Position numbers and translations under genes: made by a program. Shown here one piece after another: positions 11,085 through 24,105 of a DNA stretch of 64,000 nt. The stretch lies in the NCBI GenBank assembly GCA_038380795.1, contig CM076267.1, positions 13,871,501-13,935,500 of the forward strand. Direction: 5' to 3'. The notes under the pieces are model-generated. The model did not search any database and had not been told where the DNA came from. It was given only the letters and a program-made list of their open reading frames with translations. Positions within the stretch are counted from its first letter, which is position 1; each line of letters starts with the position of its first letter. Source of the DNA: Pyrocephalus nanus. Its lineage: Eukaryota; Chordata; Aves; Passeriformes; Tyrannidae.

Positions 11085-14000
11085 GAAAGGAGGGAAGTAT
11101 TGTTCTTCATAAGAATTTAAAAAAAAGGCCCAGGATTACAGGATTTTATGTATTTTTCAAGCTCTTTGCTGGCTCCTGGTCTTCTGAATTTCAGATGGAC
11201 TTGCTCATTTTGTTTAAATTTGCTTCCTCACCTGCACTGCAGCATCACAGTCGAAATACAATATCTGGATCTCAGGGGACCTGGGAAGGCTGGTGCTATG
11301 GCAAGATCACCGGTCCCAGGTTCAGTGAAACTGTTTTTTAGATACTGCTGACAGTCCAACCACATTAACTCAAAACTTCACACAGACAAACATATCCTCT
11401 TCTGCAGGGTCCTGGCTTTTCTTCTGAACCAATTTCTCAGCACAGATCAGTAAGAAGGGAAGAGAGGCAGAGGAGAGGTGGTGTCACAGTAACAGAGGAC
11501 ACAGGGGAGAGGTTAATATTAAAGACAGATTTGGAAGCTACTTTTCAGGGAGCAATTCCTCTTATTGTCTAATTTTTCCCCCTCCCTCACTATCTTTTAC
11601 TCTCATAGTTTGTCTCACACACACAGTGACAAAATAATCCTTCACATGAGAAAATGGATTAAAAACTGTATCCACCAAAGCATGTTTGGCCTGCTGATTC
11701 CTCAGGTGCTTTGTAACTGCCCTTGCATCAGTGGCTTTCCATTTGCATTCTGGTTTTGATCTACCTCTGTGTAAGGTGGTAGATAAAAGAGGTGCAAGAA
11801 CTCTTCGGAGAAACAACCTTTGCGCTCATTGCTTTCAGCTACTTTCTTCATCAGGTGTGTAGGCAGCCCTGCCACATGATCCAGGTGTCTGCTCTGGGAA
11901 CCTTGCACCTTTGATCGGCCCTCCACATTTCATCTGCCCTTTTTGGTATGCCCCTTCAGTACCGATTGACATCCTCTTGAACAGCCAGAAGGGCCAAGCT
12001 CTCCGGGGACAGAGCATAACAGAAGTCCTGCTCAACATCTGCAGATCTAGTCATCATTTAACACTGATTTTGCAATTTTCTGAGGAGTTGCAGCTAACTC
12101 TTTTAAAAAATACAATCAGTGCTCTTAAGGTCATTATAGCTTGATTGAGGTTTTAATACTTTTCTCTCTAAAACCAAGAGAGACTGGAACACAACAATGT
12201 CATTCTGTAGAATCATAATACAGTAAATTTATGCAGAAGATGCTGATCTTGCTGCCTTCCTCAACATGGTGAGGAGACATTTGGTGTCTCATTGATAGAA
12301 AAAAAGCCAATCATCTTTTCCTCTTTACGTATAATATCTCTAGTACTCAACCCCTTCATCTGCCCAAAAGCTCGAACAATTCTGCCTAAGGCAGACCTTT
12401 TGGCCTGGAAATGATCATGTTTCATAGATGTAGATGAAAAAAAACAGGATGGTATATGATCTAGCCTTTAGCAAATGTCACTGTTGAGACATTTAGACAA
12501 ACTCCACACAGAGAAAGACAGAAATGAGACAAACACATGTCAAAAGTGAGATGTGTATACTGAACCCTATCACCCATTATCCACTTTCTCTTCTTACTCC
12601 AGCTAACAGGATAAAGGTAAAAAAGAAAGGAAAAAAACAAACAAACAAACAACCTACTTCTGCTTCTGTTGACTCCTGCTTCTGTTGTTCAATATATTTC
12701 CTTGTATGCACAGCATGGAAACTTATTCTGAGTGTATTCCTGTGCCACAGCACATAAGACCAGACACGAATCCTTTGGTGATGTCTTCTCAGTGTGATCC
12801 ATGATGGAGAGAAAGCCAACAATGCAAGCTGATACTTTAATTTAAGTCCTAATAGGATACACAAAACAATTTCTTTCACAAGGAACAGCCAGCTTGCAGA
12901 ACAGAAGCAGATCTCAAGTCATTTCAGAGGTAAAACATGAGAAGTTCACAGTGTGCTAACCAAAGGATTACTATGTATTCCAGCGGATGGCTTAACGAAT
13001 GTAAATAGTCTCAACATACATTTTCCTACACATTCTCATAATTATATTTACCTATCTGTTACTGTACATATGCTTTGTTGGTAAAGGAAGCTGCCTTAAG
13101 TTCCCTGTATAGCAATCTCATATGAGCACACACTACAGCTTTGCTTCTCTACATCATATTTGTGTCTTTGAGAACCAGTTCAGTAGTCATTCATGCCCTG
13201 GTTGCTACACTCAAAGGCAAAACCACACACTGAGAGTTACTAATCCAGGAACACACAGTTCACCTAAACTATAGTCCTATCTCTACCTGGGGCCACATGC
13301 CAGACACTTCCCCCCCACTCCAAGTATTGAAAATGTCAATAACTTTAAAATCTGATTTTTTTCCTGAATATTTGTCTTTAAAAATACTTTCTTAACTGGT
13401 TACTTAAAAAAAAAAAAAAGCAGTGATGTTGCTTGCAAACAGAGCCAATTCTGTGTAGAAGAGCCAAGTCACAAGGCATGCAACAGGAATCTGGATCCTT
13501 TAGCATAGAGAAGGGTTTTTTTTTTTTTTCAGATAAGTGATTGACATGAACTTCTTTTATTTTGTGAATGCTCTGTATTTTTCAGGGATGAACAGTTTGC
13601 ACATGCCTTCACAATAACTCTGGCATGTTTGGTTTTCATTACTTTCTGATGGGACAGAGCTGTTTCTTTGAGTTTGTCCAAGTTTTTACACCCCCACAGG
13701 ATGTCAAATGAGGTTGTATGACTGAATAGCTCAGCTCTAGTAGTTCATTTCCAAACACCCCAGGGGAAAACAGCAATGTCAGTTTGCAACAGTTTTTCTT
13801 GGAGCAAAGGATTCTCCCCACCATCTCTTCTCAAGTTATTAACCTAAGGACAAACTTATTCCCACTGTAGTTGCAGGATAAAAAAGAGCCAGTCTGGAAA
13901 CACACTGAGATCTCTGCCAAATCCAGTGGCATGGATGGGGACAACATCCCCCCACCTAATAACCCCAGGTTAGCCATCCATTCTGACATCCTCCACACGT

Positions 14001-17000
14001 GAATGAGTCATCACAAGACATAATAATCTCCTCACCCCTAATCCAATGATCTTTATGGCTCCAGTAATACATTTGCTCTGCATCTTTTGCTCACACAGAT
14101 GGACCAAGACAACACAAATACTGTACAGATTTGGATGGCCGTGCCATCCAAGATGTTACTCACTTCTCTTCCTGTATCTCACTGATAAGGTTTTATTTGG
14201 AGATGTCTGCTGTCAGCTGCCTACAAAGCCAACATAAAACAGTTGCTAAGTCACGTCATGCTCTCAGCTATTGTGCCAAATAGAACCCTGCTGTAAGCAC
14301 AGGCATCTCACAGTCATGGCTGCCTGTAATCCATGGGGCCTACAAAGAAACATTTTTTACACTCCCTGTGATACTTTATACTGTTACCTTAGTAAAGACT
14401 ACAGTATCTGTAAAGCAACACATTTTCAGTGCTTTCAGTGGATCTATACTGACCTAATTCTTTTTCCTCTTTATCTCCCATCATACTTGTTTTTCTGCCC
14501 TTGTTTCTCCCGCTTAGTTACATTGTTCCTGACTGTTATCAAGCTCTCTCTATCAAAACTAGATTATTTTTTGTAATGGTTTTACACATAAAGTGGACAT
14601 AGGCATTACACTGGGGTGGAGCTGAGCCCATCGAGTTCAGCCTCCCAGCTCCACCAGGGGTCTGGAGCTAATTGAGGAATGTAATAATGAGGACATATTG
14701 AGAGCAATTTTTTCCTCAGTACAGTTTCCTGATTTATTGTAATTAGTGGTACAGAGACATCTGGAGTTGGAAGTAACAACCAGGCTACTATTAAGAGGCA
14801 TGAATTTATCTAACCTTTCCGTGAACCCATTTGTACTCTTGACATTATAAAAAAGAAGAAATAAAAATGTTTGGCTTGTGTCTGCCAGTAAACTGTGCAG
14901 AAATCTCGCACATGGTGAGTATGGGGAGGGGGTTTCACTGCTTGCTCTTTTACAGAGTAAAGCTTCAGGAGATTGAAAATAGCCCTAATACTTTGAAAGG
15001 AGTTTCAGAAAGGAGAAATAAAAGTAGTTGAAATGAACAAGGCAATTTTTTTTCCTCATGCTTTTGCATTTAATTTACTGGAAGTAGATGGAAGTTGTTG
15101 GTGCATAGGGCTATGTGGTACAAAACTGATGGGAATGTCATTTTCCCTTTACCCAACTGGAACTGTTGCCCTCTAGGTGCCTATCCATAGGACATCTGTT
15201 TAAGGCTTCTTTGTATCTTTGTCCACCTGAAAAGATGCATCAAAAACCCAGCCCAGAATTCCACACAGCTTTTAGGTACTGTAATATTTCTCTTTCATCA
15301 GCAATAAGTAATAACGAATTATAAGCCAGAAGGAACTATCTGTAAGACAAAGCTTCATTAAACCTGCTGAAAGGATTAGTGCATGCCAAGTGTCTATTGT
15401 TTTCCTAGTAGCAGCTGGCTCCAGGTGCATTTTCAAATGTTACACATTAATCCAGGTAGTTTCTGAACATATGCCTTTTTCTCATGCTCTACTAGTCATA
15501 TGACGAGATTTAGATCAGAGGTTGCTTCTTGACCTGCACAGAAAAGTCTTTGGGAAATGACAGACACCAAAATGGTGTGATCTCACCAAGTAACATAACC
15601 TAGTCCTGCAATTTTTATTTTTTTTTTTTTCTGGTATGAGTTCATTAAATTGTCTTCCTGTGAAGTCAGGTTATGGTTTTATTGGCCTCTTTTGATATTC
15701 AAATTTTTACAGAACATTCACTCCCTCTTGCTTGGTTAGAAAACTGAACTATTTCTTTCTCCACTCAAGTCATCTACACAGGGCTTTCTGGTGGCTCCCA
15801 CGCACATTTGCAAATCCCTGGGTGGTCAAACTTAATTTTGTTCCTTCTTCAGAAGCAGCTAAACTTTGAAAATGATTTCCAAGGGCTGTTCTGAATAGCA
15901 GGATCCCAGCTGGAGCTTTTTAAGGTCATGACATAAGATTTATCTTTAACACACATTCTGATTTTCTTTACTTTGCCTTTTCTTTGATAAGAACTTGTTT
16001 TTCTCTGGTGTGTTGCTTTGTATAACATTATGCTTTTTGTGACCATACACCATTTTCAAAGCCTTACAAGTAAATTATTGTAAGCAGTGCCTTGCTATTG
16101 TACACATTTATTCATTGGTGAGGGAGGATGTATGCCAGCTGATAAAAATGAGAAAAGATAAAAAGAATTCGACATCTAACCTGTCCCATGGTGGAAAAGG
16201 AAGCAGGATTTCCTGCAAAACACTAAATGCTCACCATCCCTGGGTGCAAGTGAATGTGCTGAGCAGTCACTTTATAGACTCAAGAGCCAAAGGGCTTTTT
16301 TCTGAAGATATGAGGACTGGTAGGGAATTTTTCCTTTAAGCAACCCTTGAAAACAGGGTGGTTTATGGTAATATAGGGAATTATTTGGGGGTTTATCTGG
16401 TAATGTTGATGTCATTGAAGGTTTCACTAACAAAGTCAATGAAGTGATACCCAGGCCTTTAATTACTGCAAATTATACTTATTCAGGAGAATAGGCAGAG
16501 TGGTAGAAGACAAAATGGGCATTATCAACTAGACAGGAATGGTATTACACTAGCTTAAAGGTCCAAGCAAAAAGTCTGATCTTACTTAGCAACCCATAAA
16601 TCCAGTGGTGAGAAGGGCTGATCTAGACATCGGTTCACAGCCCTTTCATTAATACAACCTTTCAGAGGAAAGTCTCATCCTGGAATTATTTTTCAACACT
16701 TATTTTCCTTTTACTTTTTTTCATAACACTTTTTATGGAGAGAAGACTTTACAGTTTCTCCCAAGTCACAAAGGACATAGCAAGAACCTCCTTAACACTG
16801 CACAAACCAGTGCCCACAGATGAGCAAAAGTGGCTTACAGTAATGGATGTGGAGGTAGAGTCACACTCGTCCGTGATTTTGCCTCATAACCAACTAGTAA
16901 AAATCAGATAGATTCTCTTGAATTTATATAAATTAATCATGAAACAAAGAACACAGTTTCTAGTGGGGTTTAACTGGTGCTGACTGGTCAGTTACTTTTT

Positions 17001-17460
17001 GTTGACAGGCTATGATTAGACACTTATTTAAAGATTAGCCTATTTATCTAGCAATTCAGCTCCTTTTACCTCAAAAATTGGAAAAAAAAATGATTCTTAA
17101 TATTCATAAACTTGGCATTCCCATGAACCATGTTCAAGTAGATCTGAGTGGTACCATGGCATGGTTTGGTCCACAATGAAACAGCAAACAGAATTTTTTA
17201 AAAATAGAATATGTGTGTGCATGTGTGGTTTTGCATATGTACTGCCTTTGTGAAATCTCATGGGGAAAAGTAGTTATCTGTAGAAGAAAAATGATCTTGT
17301 GAGACCAGTCTGCCCGTGCATAGCTAACAAATTTAAGCTGCTATCATAAAATTGTGACAAATAAGTATCGTTAGTTAGCCCAGTATGAAGCTTATCTTCT
17401 ACTGAGAGATTCTAGATAACTTAAGGCCAGCACAACCTGCTCACTGCCTTTAGCAGTAGA

Positions 17461-17549
17461 AAAAGAAAATCAACACCAACCAACCAAAACAAGCAAACAA
17501 AAACACCCAAAATAAAACACACACACAAAAGCAAAATTAGAAAAAAAAG
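17461..17549. repeat. A/C-rich low-complexity tract
   Basis: Irregular CCAA, CAAA and CACA units on the plus strand, ending in an A run. Same compositional class as the tracts at 5.7, 30.4, 36.0 and 50.1 kb. Confidence 0.8.
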
Positions 17550-18639
17550 TAGGGTCTAAACATCTTTGCTGCTGTACTTTAATATCTTTTGATATCCAGC
17601 TGCAGTCTTCATTTTGGAGGTTACTCGCCATGGACCAGACACAACAAAATGGAATTGATGCTGACTGTTCACTTGTTATACTTCAGTATGGCATCTTATG
17701 TCTAGTGGCTGGAGAAGTCAGGTTTGAGTTGTGGCTGTAAACTGTGACATCTGAGGGATCCTGTTTGTCCTTTTCCAATACGAATATGGATGGCAACTTC
17801 CCAGTAAAATAGGCAACACAGTGCATGATTTTTGTTTTGGAAACTGAGCCTGTTTTCCACTTCATGTGTTCAAGTAACAGCACAGCAGAACCATTTTATT
17901 GCCAAATTGTATATTTTACATTCATAGGCAAAGAGATTCAGCATTTGAAGATTGTCACTTCTCATTGCACTGATAGAAACTTCACAGCTCTTACAAGGCA
18001 CTTCATGCTTTGCAGGATCAGAACCTAAATGCTCATAAGTCAGTCCATCCAACATGACCAAAACTTCATTCACAAAAAAACCTCACAGACACAGGGCTAA
18101 AGTCTAAGATAGGAGAAGATGACAGTTCAAAATAGGAATGTTCTTTCTGGGGATTGACCTTATATTACAGCTGCTATATCTTCTGATTTTTAGTAAGATG
18201 CTATACACTTGTTTCTAATATCTTACTTCACAAGTTCAGTTCAGAATCTTTGGCAAGGTGCTTTAGTTTGCTAGTAATCAGAGAACAATTTCTGTGCATC
18301 CTTGCAGCTGGCAAAGGAAAGTCCTATCAGGATACTGACAGTCCGTGTCTATACTGCTACATAAATGTGCATATTGAAAAAAAAAAAATTTACTTTGCAT
18401 TAGGAATTACTATACCTTCCCCTCCACCTCCCATGCTTTACAATCAAAGAGGAAAGAAAAAAAAATTAAGTCAGTCAGATACAGCAACACAACACGGTTC
18501 TTAATTTCTCATTAGCAGTGTGTCAGGCAAACTGATTTATCAGGAAATCTGCCTTCCTGCAAGCAGCATTACAAGAGCACCTGTAGTTTTATTTCTAATT
18601 GATTTAGCTATGGAACTCTGCCTCTGGTTCATCTCCAGG

Positions 18640-18658
18640 AAAAAAAAAAAAAAAAAAA
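18640..18658. repeat. Poly-A run (19 bp)
   Basis: Uninterrupted A homopolymer followed by GGAGAG. No retrocopy body was recognised upstream. Confidence 0.85.
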
Positions 18659-19342
18659 GGAGAGAAAAAGAATCTGTGCTTGCATTGAAGTACCTATTAA
18701 AAGGTTATTACACTCTTAGAGAACACATGAAGAAGTAACTAGAGGTCAGTTTGTTGCTGTCCTTTTCCAGATAGATGACTATGGTTCTTGTGACATGCTA
18801 AACAATGAAATTCAAAGATCTGGTGCCTGTAATATCTGCCTGCATGTCAATTCACTTCTTACCTTCTAGTGTATATGGCTAGTTCTTTGGAAGGACAGTT
18901 GCCAAAATGCTTGTGGTATTTAGTTGAATTCTGTGTCATTGTTAAGGGTACACTAGCATCATACAAATGCTTAAAATACTGCAAGTAAAAGAAATGTGAC
19001 AATCCTGCATGGGAAGGCTTGGCTCTTCCTCACAGATCAGCCATTACCAGGAACTGACTGAATTTTATTGTAAACTTCCAGGTTGACTTCATTTACAAAA
19101 GTCCCGTCTTCCTCCCTGCATTGGCAGAGGCACTCAGAAGTGTCACACACTTCCAAGCATTAGATGGGTTTTTGGATGTCTTCAAGCCTCACTGAGAGCT
19201 GAGTGCTCATTTCTTTGGGTTTTGATGTCTCCAACATTATGTTTAGCAGTTGAGGGAGTGTTTATGGGGTATTCTGGAAAAATTCAGACCAGTACTGGGA
19301 TGCATGCACCAAAAGTGTGAATATGAAGAGCTGAGCCAAAAC

Positions 19343-19460
19343 TGGGTTTGTGACCAACTCTCGATTTTGCCACCAATCTGTAGCACAACCTAGAGCAATG
19401 CACTTGCTGCCCCTGCTTCATTTCCCTCTAAGGGGAGTAAAGATCATGATTCTGTGTTTA
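19343..19460 (+). repeat. Possible MIR-like SINE relic
   Basis: Blocks recall the MIR core and 3' part. A 'CCACCAATCTGTAGCACAAC' zone sits in the place of 'CCACTTACTAGCTGTGTGAC'. GAGCAATGCACTTGCTGCCC stands for 'GGCAAGTCACTTAACCTCTC', followed by TGCTTCATTTCCCTCTAAGG for 'TGCCTCAGTTTCCCCATCTG'. Heavily diverged. Confidence 0.45.
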
Positions 19461-22400
19461 TCCATCCTTTTCTAGCTCTCTAAGAGGGAAACTGAAATAA
19501 GCTGGAAGGAATTCAGACAGTCAGTTAAGCCAGTAGAAGTTTAACCTTCAAGTGGGTCATGACACCAATCGGTAGGTGAAAGTAACATCTTCAGCTGCTG
19601 GGGCAGTCAAAAGTGAATGCATGACAGTGGGCATCCAGTTCAGTAGAAGTGCTCTCACACTCAGGAAATTACTGAAATGAAAGTGTTTTCAATTCAGCTA
19701 ATTTTTTCCATTGCAGTTCTACTGGGTTTTTGTTTTCACACAAAGGTTTTTCTCCCCTCCCCCACAAGATTATATTATTTATGAGGGAAGTACTGTGAAA
19801 GTAGATTCCTCTTGAGCATGCATAGGATGGAAATTAGTCATTAATCAACTGAATCCCCACAGAACCACTAACGTAATGCAGTGAAATGAATGATGGAAGG
19901 AAAAATAAATGCTTCTGAATTAAACAAAGCATAAATATTATATCAACCAAAACACAACGCATAGAGGCTATTCTTGTAAGAAAGTGAGTACAGTTTTAGA
20001 TTTATTATTTGGATTATTAATACTGATGGGTTGGGAAAAAGCAGTGAGAAAATCAGTCTTCCATTCTGTGATGCAGAAACCAAGTATCACATGGTCTAGA
20101 AATACATGATGCAGATGCTGCTGTGTCTGAAGTTGTAGCAAAGAGCAACATTTTACTTTTTTTCCCTTTTCTTACCTAAATAGGAATCTCCATAGAAATT
20201 TACCACCACAAAAGGACACTGTGCACCTATAGGATCTGGAAGATGGATCCTTCTAAAGGGAAATACATCCTGAACAGTTTTCTGTACAAAACTAACCTGC
20301 TCAGTCAGGTTAGGAGAGGGATGGAAAGAAATATCCTCTCCAGTGAAGTGTTTCTCTATTTTTTTTCACTGAGAAAGCTTTTGCTTTAGTGAAGCTGGTC
20401 CCAAACAGGCCAAAAGGATTGGATGCAACCTAGCAGTTCCCAAAATGGAAGCATCTCTATACCTAGGGAAGTGAGAAAAGAATCTTGTGCTCTTGGAAAA
20501 TGAGAATCAGTATAGGAAGCTTGGCATGTCCTGCCTTTGGGGTACAAAGACACTACTCAGAGCCTAAAGTCCCAGCCCATCACACCTGGTGCAGCAGCAG
20601 CTAAAAGCTGGCAAAAACTCTTCGCTTCCCCATAGCCCCATCCTTCTGGGTCACATCCTCGGTGCATAATGAAAAGGAACAACTTGCAGCAATATGAGGA
20701 CAGAAGAGGGAATTGAAGACTGAACAACCTCAGGCCTTCAATCAGGTCCCACTTATGCTCTTTATGGTTTATAGGCTGGGCCCAGGAATATTAGCCTCAG
20801 TTTAAAGTGGACTACTCTGAGCTTCATTAGCTGTAAACAATCCACAGTTCATTAAGGGGTGAGACACCACGCTCGCTAACAGCTCTCCTAGGAAGAAGTT
20901 ACTGTAAACCAACAACTGGATATTAAAGATATAAAACAGGTAGTATCACAGTGTGGGAGGGAAAAATCAGAGCTGCAGAGATGCAAATACTCCCAACTTT
21001 TATTAAATACTCTGCAGCTTGCAGCTCATGAAAATTTCAGCTACTAATGAGACAACAGATTAGGATCTCAAAAAACATTTAAAATTAGTCCAGTTGGGAT
21101 CAAATGCTATTTCTGACTAGATTTGCACATGGCTTTTCTAACTACTTGGCGAAAAAAAGGAACATTTTGAGCATTCTTACATGCACCTTTTTCCTTCACA
21201 ACAGGTGAAGGAAAGTCCTTTATTTTGGTTGTGTCTAAGATTTCCCATATGCTCTCTTCATCATACAAGCAATTCAGTTTACACTTGCCTGGCAGAGTTA
21301 AAGACATTGCCCCAAGAACAAGTTGACATGTAAGCAAATAAGATTCAGAGCAAAGAAACACGCTGTTGTAAAGGGCAGCCGCTACCCCTGTGCCAAGCAA
21401 CAAGGAAATTGGCTCTAAGCTCTTTCTGAGGCTTTATTGAAATGTGTTATTTTCTCTGTACAGAACTGCCCTCTGGTTTGTACAATGCCGTGCAAACCCA
21501 CAGCTCTGTGTACAGGATTTTTGGCTAATCAAAAGCAGCAAGCATGCCAGAAATCTGTTTGCCCTATGCAAACAGTGTTACCTTGTATTGATTTCCTCAG
21601 CACATGTTAACATAAATCTGACATTAGCACTAGCTTACACACCACTCCTTTCATTGAGAGCACACTGATTTACAGGCTGTGTTAACATAGGTTGTTTTCA
21701 GACAAACAACTCCTGGTCCTCTCTGCACAGTGATGAGGCATCATTTGCCACTAACCATCAGATTCCTCAACCGAACACATCTTTTGTTTGATTTCTCTTT
21801 ATTTCTGGAGGCTCCACCACACTACTGGTCTGTTTTTCTGCGTTCAGCTGTAACACATTACTGCTATGCCAGGCAGAAGAAAGACTCAATCTAATATTCC
21901 ACCCCTCCTAGGATCCCAACAGGGGTGACTGCAAGGAATCATTCAGGAGACAAGCTGTCACTCCTTTAATTTATTAGATGTCATATAACCACTCAACCCT
22001 CATTTAGGTCCTTTAAAAACAACTTGTCTCTGCCTCCTGAAATGGAAAACTCAACAAGTGTATTCACAGTTCATTTGACATGTTTCCTCTCAAGTTAAAC
22101 CCAGGGCCCTCTCTTCTATTCTATACAATTGCTTCAAACACTGTTAAACAAAATATTTTAACTGTCTTGCACAGGGTTTTTTTGGTGATTTTTAACAAGA
22201 CTTCTCTTTTTAATCTTTCCTTTCAGGCAGAAAAGCATACTCTAACTTTACTAATCTGTTTTTTGCATGTTTCTAGTTTTTGGGGTTCTGAAACCAGTCT
22301 GGCACTAATCCCATTGTATGGTCATGGGTGCTTTACATTTCTATTTTAACAAGGAAAAAAACAAAACAAAACAAAACAAAACCCACAGTAATTCATTCTT

Positions 22401-24014
22401 TATCCTATCTGTTAAAATGTCCTATACACCATTCACCTTTTCTGGCCTTGCTTTATTCAAGGCAAATCCTGACCACCAGTCACACTCACACAGATGATGT
22501 GTCAGAATGATAACACAAGGAAAATTCCATGGTAAAATATGAAGTACAAGAAACACCCCCACCCCAAAACATGAAACAGTACCCAAATTGTCAGTGTACT
22601 CTATACCCTGCCTCCATGTTATGCCTTTGCCCCTAAATTAGGTATCTAGGTATCTTGGCAGGAACTGTTTATTCACAGGACCTGCCATTGACTTCCTTTC
22701 TAATGTCATTTTTGATACATAGCTATTTTTTTGCTTATAGTTTCTTGTCCCAACAATTTTCCTTCCTTCTAAAAAAACAGAGAAGTGACTTAGAGTATAT
22801 AGTTAAAATAATTTTCTGAATATAAGCCAACAGAAATTAACAGCTATGAGAGCATTTGAAAAGAGCAGAAGCAGAGGCAAGCACTATTACAAAAACAAGT
22901 AACAAATTAGAAACCTGGAGAGACATCATTGATATTATGACAAGCTGCCTCTTTAAAACCTATTAGAAGTAAACAGATTCACAGTAGTAATTAGGGAATT
23001 GGCAGTTGAGTACAAGAAAAAGGAAGGAAGAGAGAAGGAGATATTCTTGAAAATATTGAAATTGCAAAGCTCTTTGCCTCCATTAGGTTAAACGCTACAA
23101 TTTGAGCACTCTGTATGTCAGCTCATGCACTGACAGAAGTCTCAAAAAAAGGGGTTCTTTTTTCCCTGCCTAGCAAGTAATAGCTAATAATCAGTCAAAA
23201 ACCGAAAAAAATCCCTCTGATTTGCAGAAAAATACAGTTGTGTTATTGGCTACCACAAGGTGGCCTCTGCCAGTCACTTTACCCTGCAGTGACACCTCTG
23301 CAAAAGCTGTGTCTTGGAGGCTCAGGCTGACTTCTGCTTTTCACCCCAGCCCCTTTCCCTCCCCTAAAGGACTGGGCAGCATATGAAAAAGACTTTCAGT
23401 TATGAAAAGAAAGTGTCCCTCCAAAAACTGTGCTGGCATATTTCACAGATCCCAGAGAAGCCATTCCACAGATTTTCTGAAAATGCTCAGACCCTACTGG
23501 TCGTAATAATAGTAGCAATAATAATAAATAGCCTGGACCTCCAGGTTAGATGAGCCCACTTCTATCTTTTACTTTCTCTTAACATCTTCAAAGATGTTAT
23601 AAGGCCATAAAAAATACATGTGAAAAAAGCATAGAAACAGCCCTGGTTTGTCTGGGCAAACATTTTCCTAAGTTATTCGTGCTGAAAAGATGCCTCCCTT
23701 GTCTCTAATAGCAGTACAAGAAGTCACTGATCATAATAATCTATCCTTACAATGAAGTTTTATTCTGATCATTTCTGGTACAAATTCACTGAAAGAGAGT
23801 GAGCTCTTTTCACATGCCATGGAGAAGCCTGCATAACAAATAGTCCTCTACTTTTTTTTTTTCTTTCGTTTTTTTTTTCAAACACTTTTCATCTTAAGTG
23901 AAGCCAGTGTGGCCTTATCAAAACTGAAATGCTGAAGTCAAGTGTCAGGCATTAACACAAATGTCAAGTGACTGCAAACTTCTGGATGAAGAGATATTTC
24001 AGTGATTGCAAGGC
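19461..24014. other. Unique noncoding sequence
   Basis: No gene or confident interspersed repeat seen. Simple sequence includes an AAAAC microsatellite at 22354-22382, an ATA-rich patch at 23503-23530 and paired T runs at 23852-23878. Chance frames reach 98 codons. Confidence 0.55.
22354..22382. repeat. (AAAAC)n microsatellite
   Basis: About five near-perfect AAAAC units preceded by an A run. Confidence 0.9.
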
Positions 24015-24105
24015 TGGCCTCAGATTCAGAAAGCCTGGTTAAATCTCATCTGTGGTGCACAGCTCCTGAGTGACCTTGAACAAGCTCTGAACTTCAGGAT
24101 CCCAG
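24015..24105 (+). repeat. MIR-like SINE relic
   Basis: CAGATTCAGAAAGCCTGGTT and AAATCTCATCTGTGGTGCAC, then AGCTCCTGAGTGACCTTGAA and CAAGCTCTGAACTTCAGGAT, follow the MIR order 'GAGTCAGACAGACCTGGGTT / CGAATCCCGGCTCTGCCAC / AGCTGTGTGACCTTGGGCAA / GTCACTTAACCTC'. An old SINE copy with no coding function. Confidence 0.6.

Larger units (their letters stand above)
10897..19342. other. Unique noncoding sequence
   Basis: No exon, RNA gene or confident interspersed repeat recognised over about 8.4 kb. Homopolymers lie at 11067-11084 (A), 13406-13419 (A), 13516-13529 (T), 15618-15630 (T) and 18640-18658 (A). A short AAAC stretch lies at 12630-12652, and an A/C-rich tract at 17461-17549 is listed separately. 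Open frames of up to 127 codons (10958-11341, +) contain homopolymer-encoded lysine runs and look like chance frames. Confidence 0.55.

Noticed and set aside
14605..14675. GAGCTGAGCCCATCGAGTTC region considered as a CR1 fragment
   Set aside because: Only a few words resemble CR1 ('CATCGAGTCCAGCC'). Flanking sequence does not continue the CR1 consensus in either orientation.
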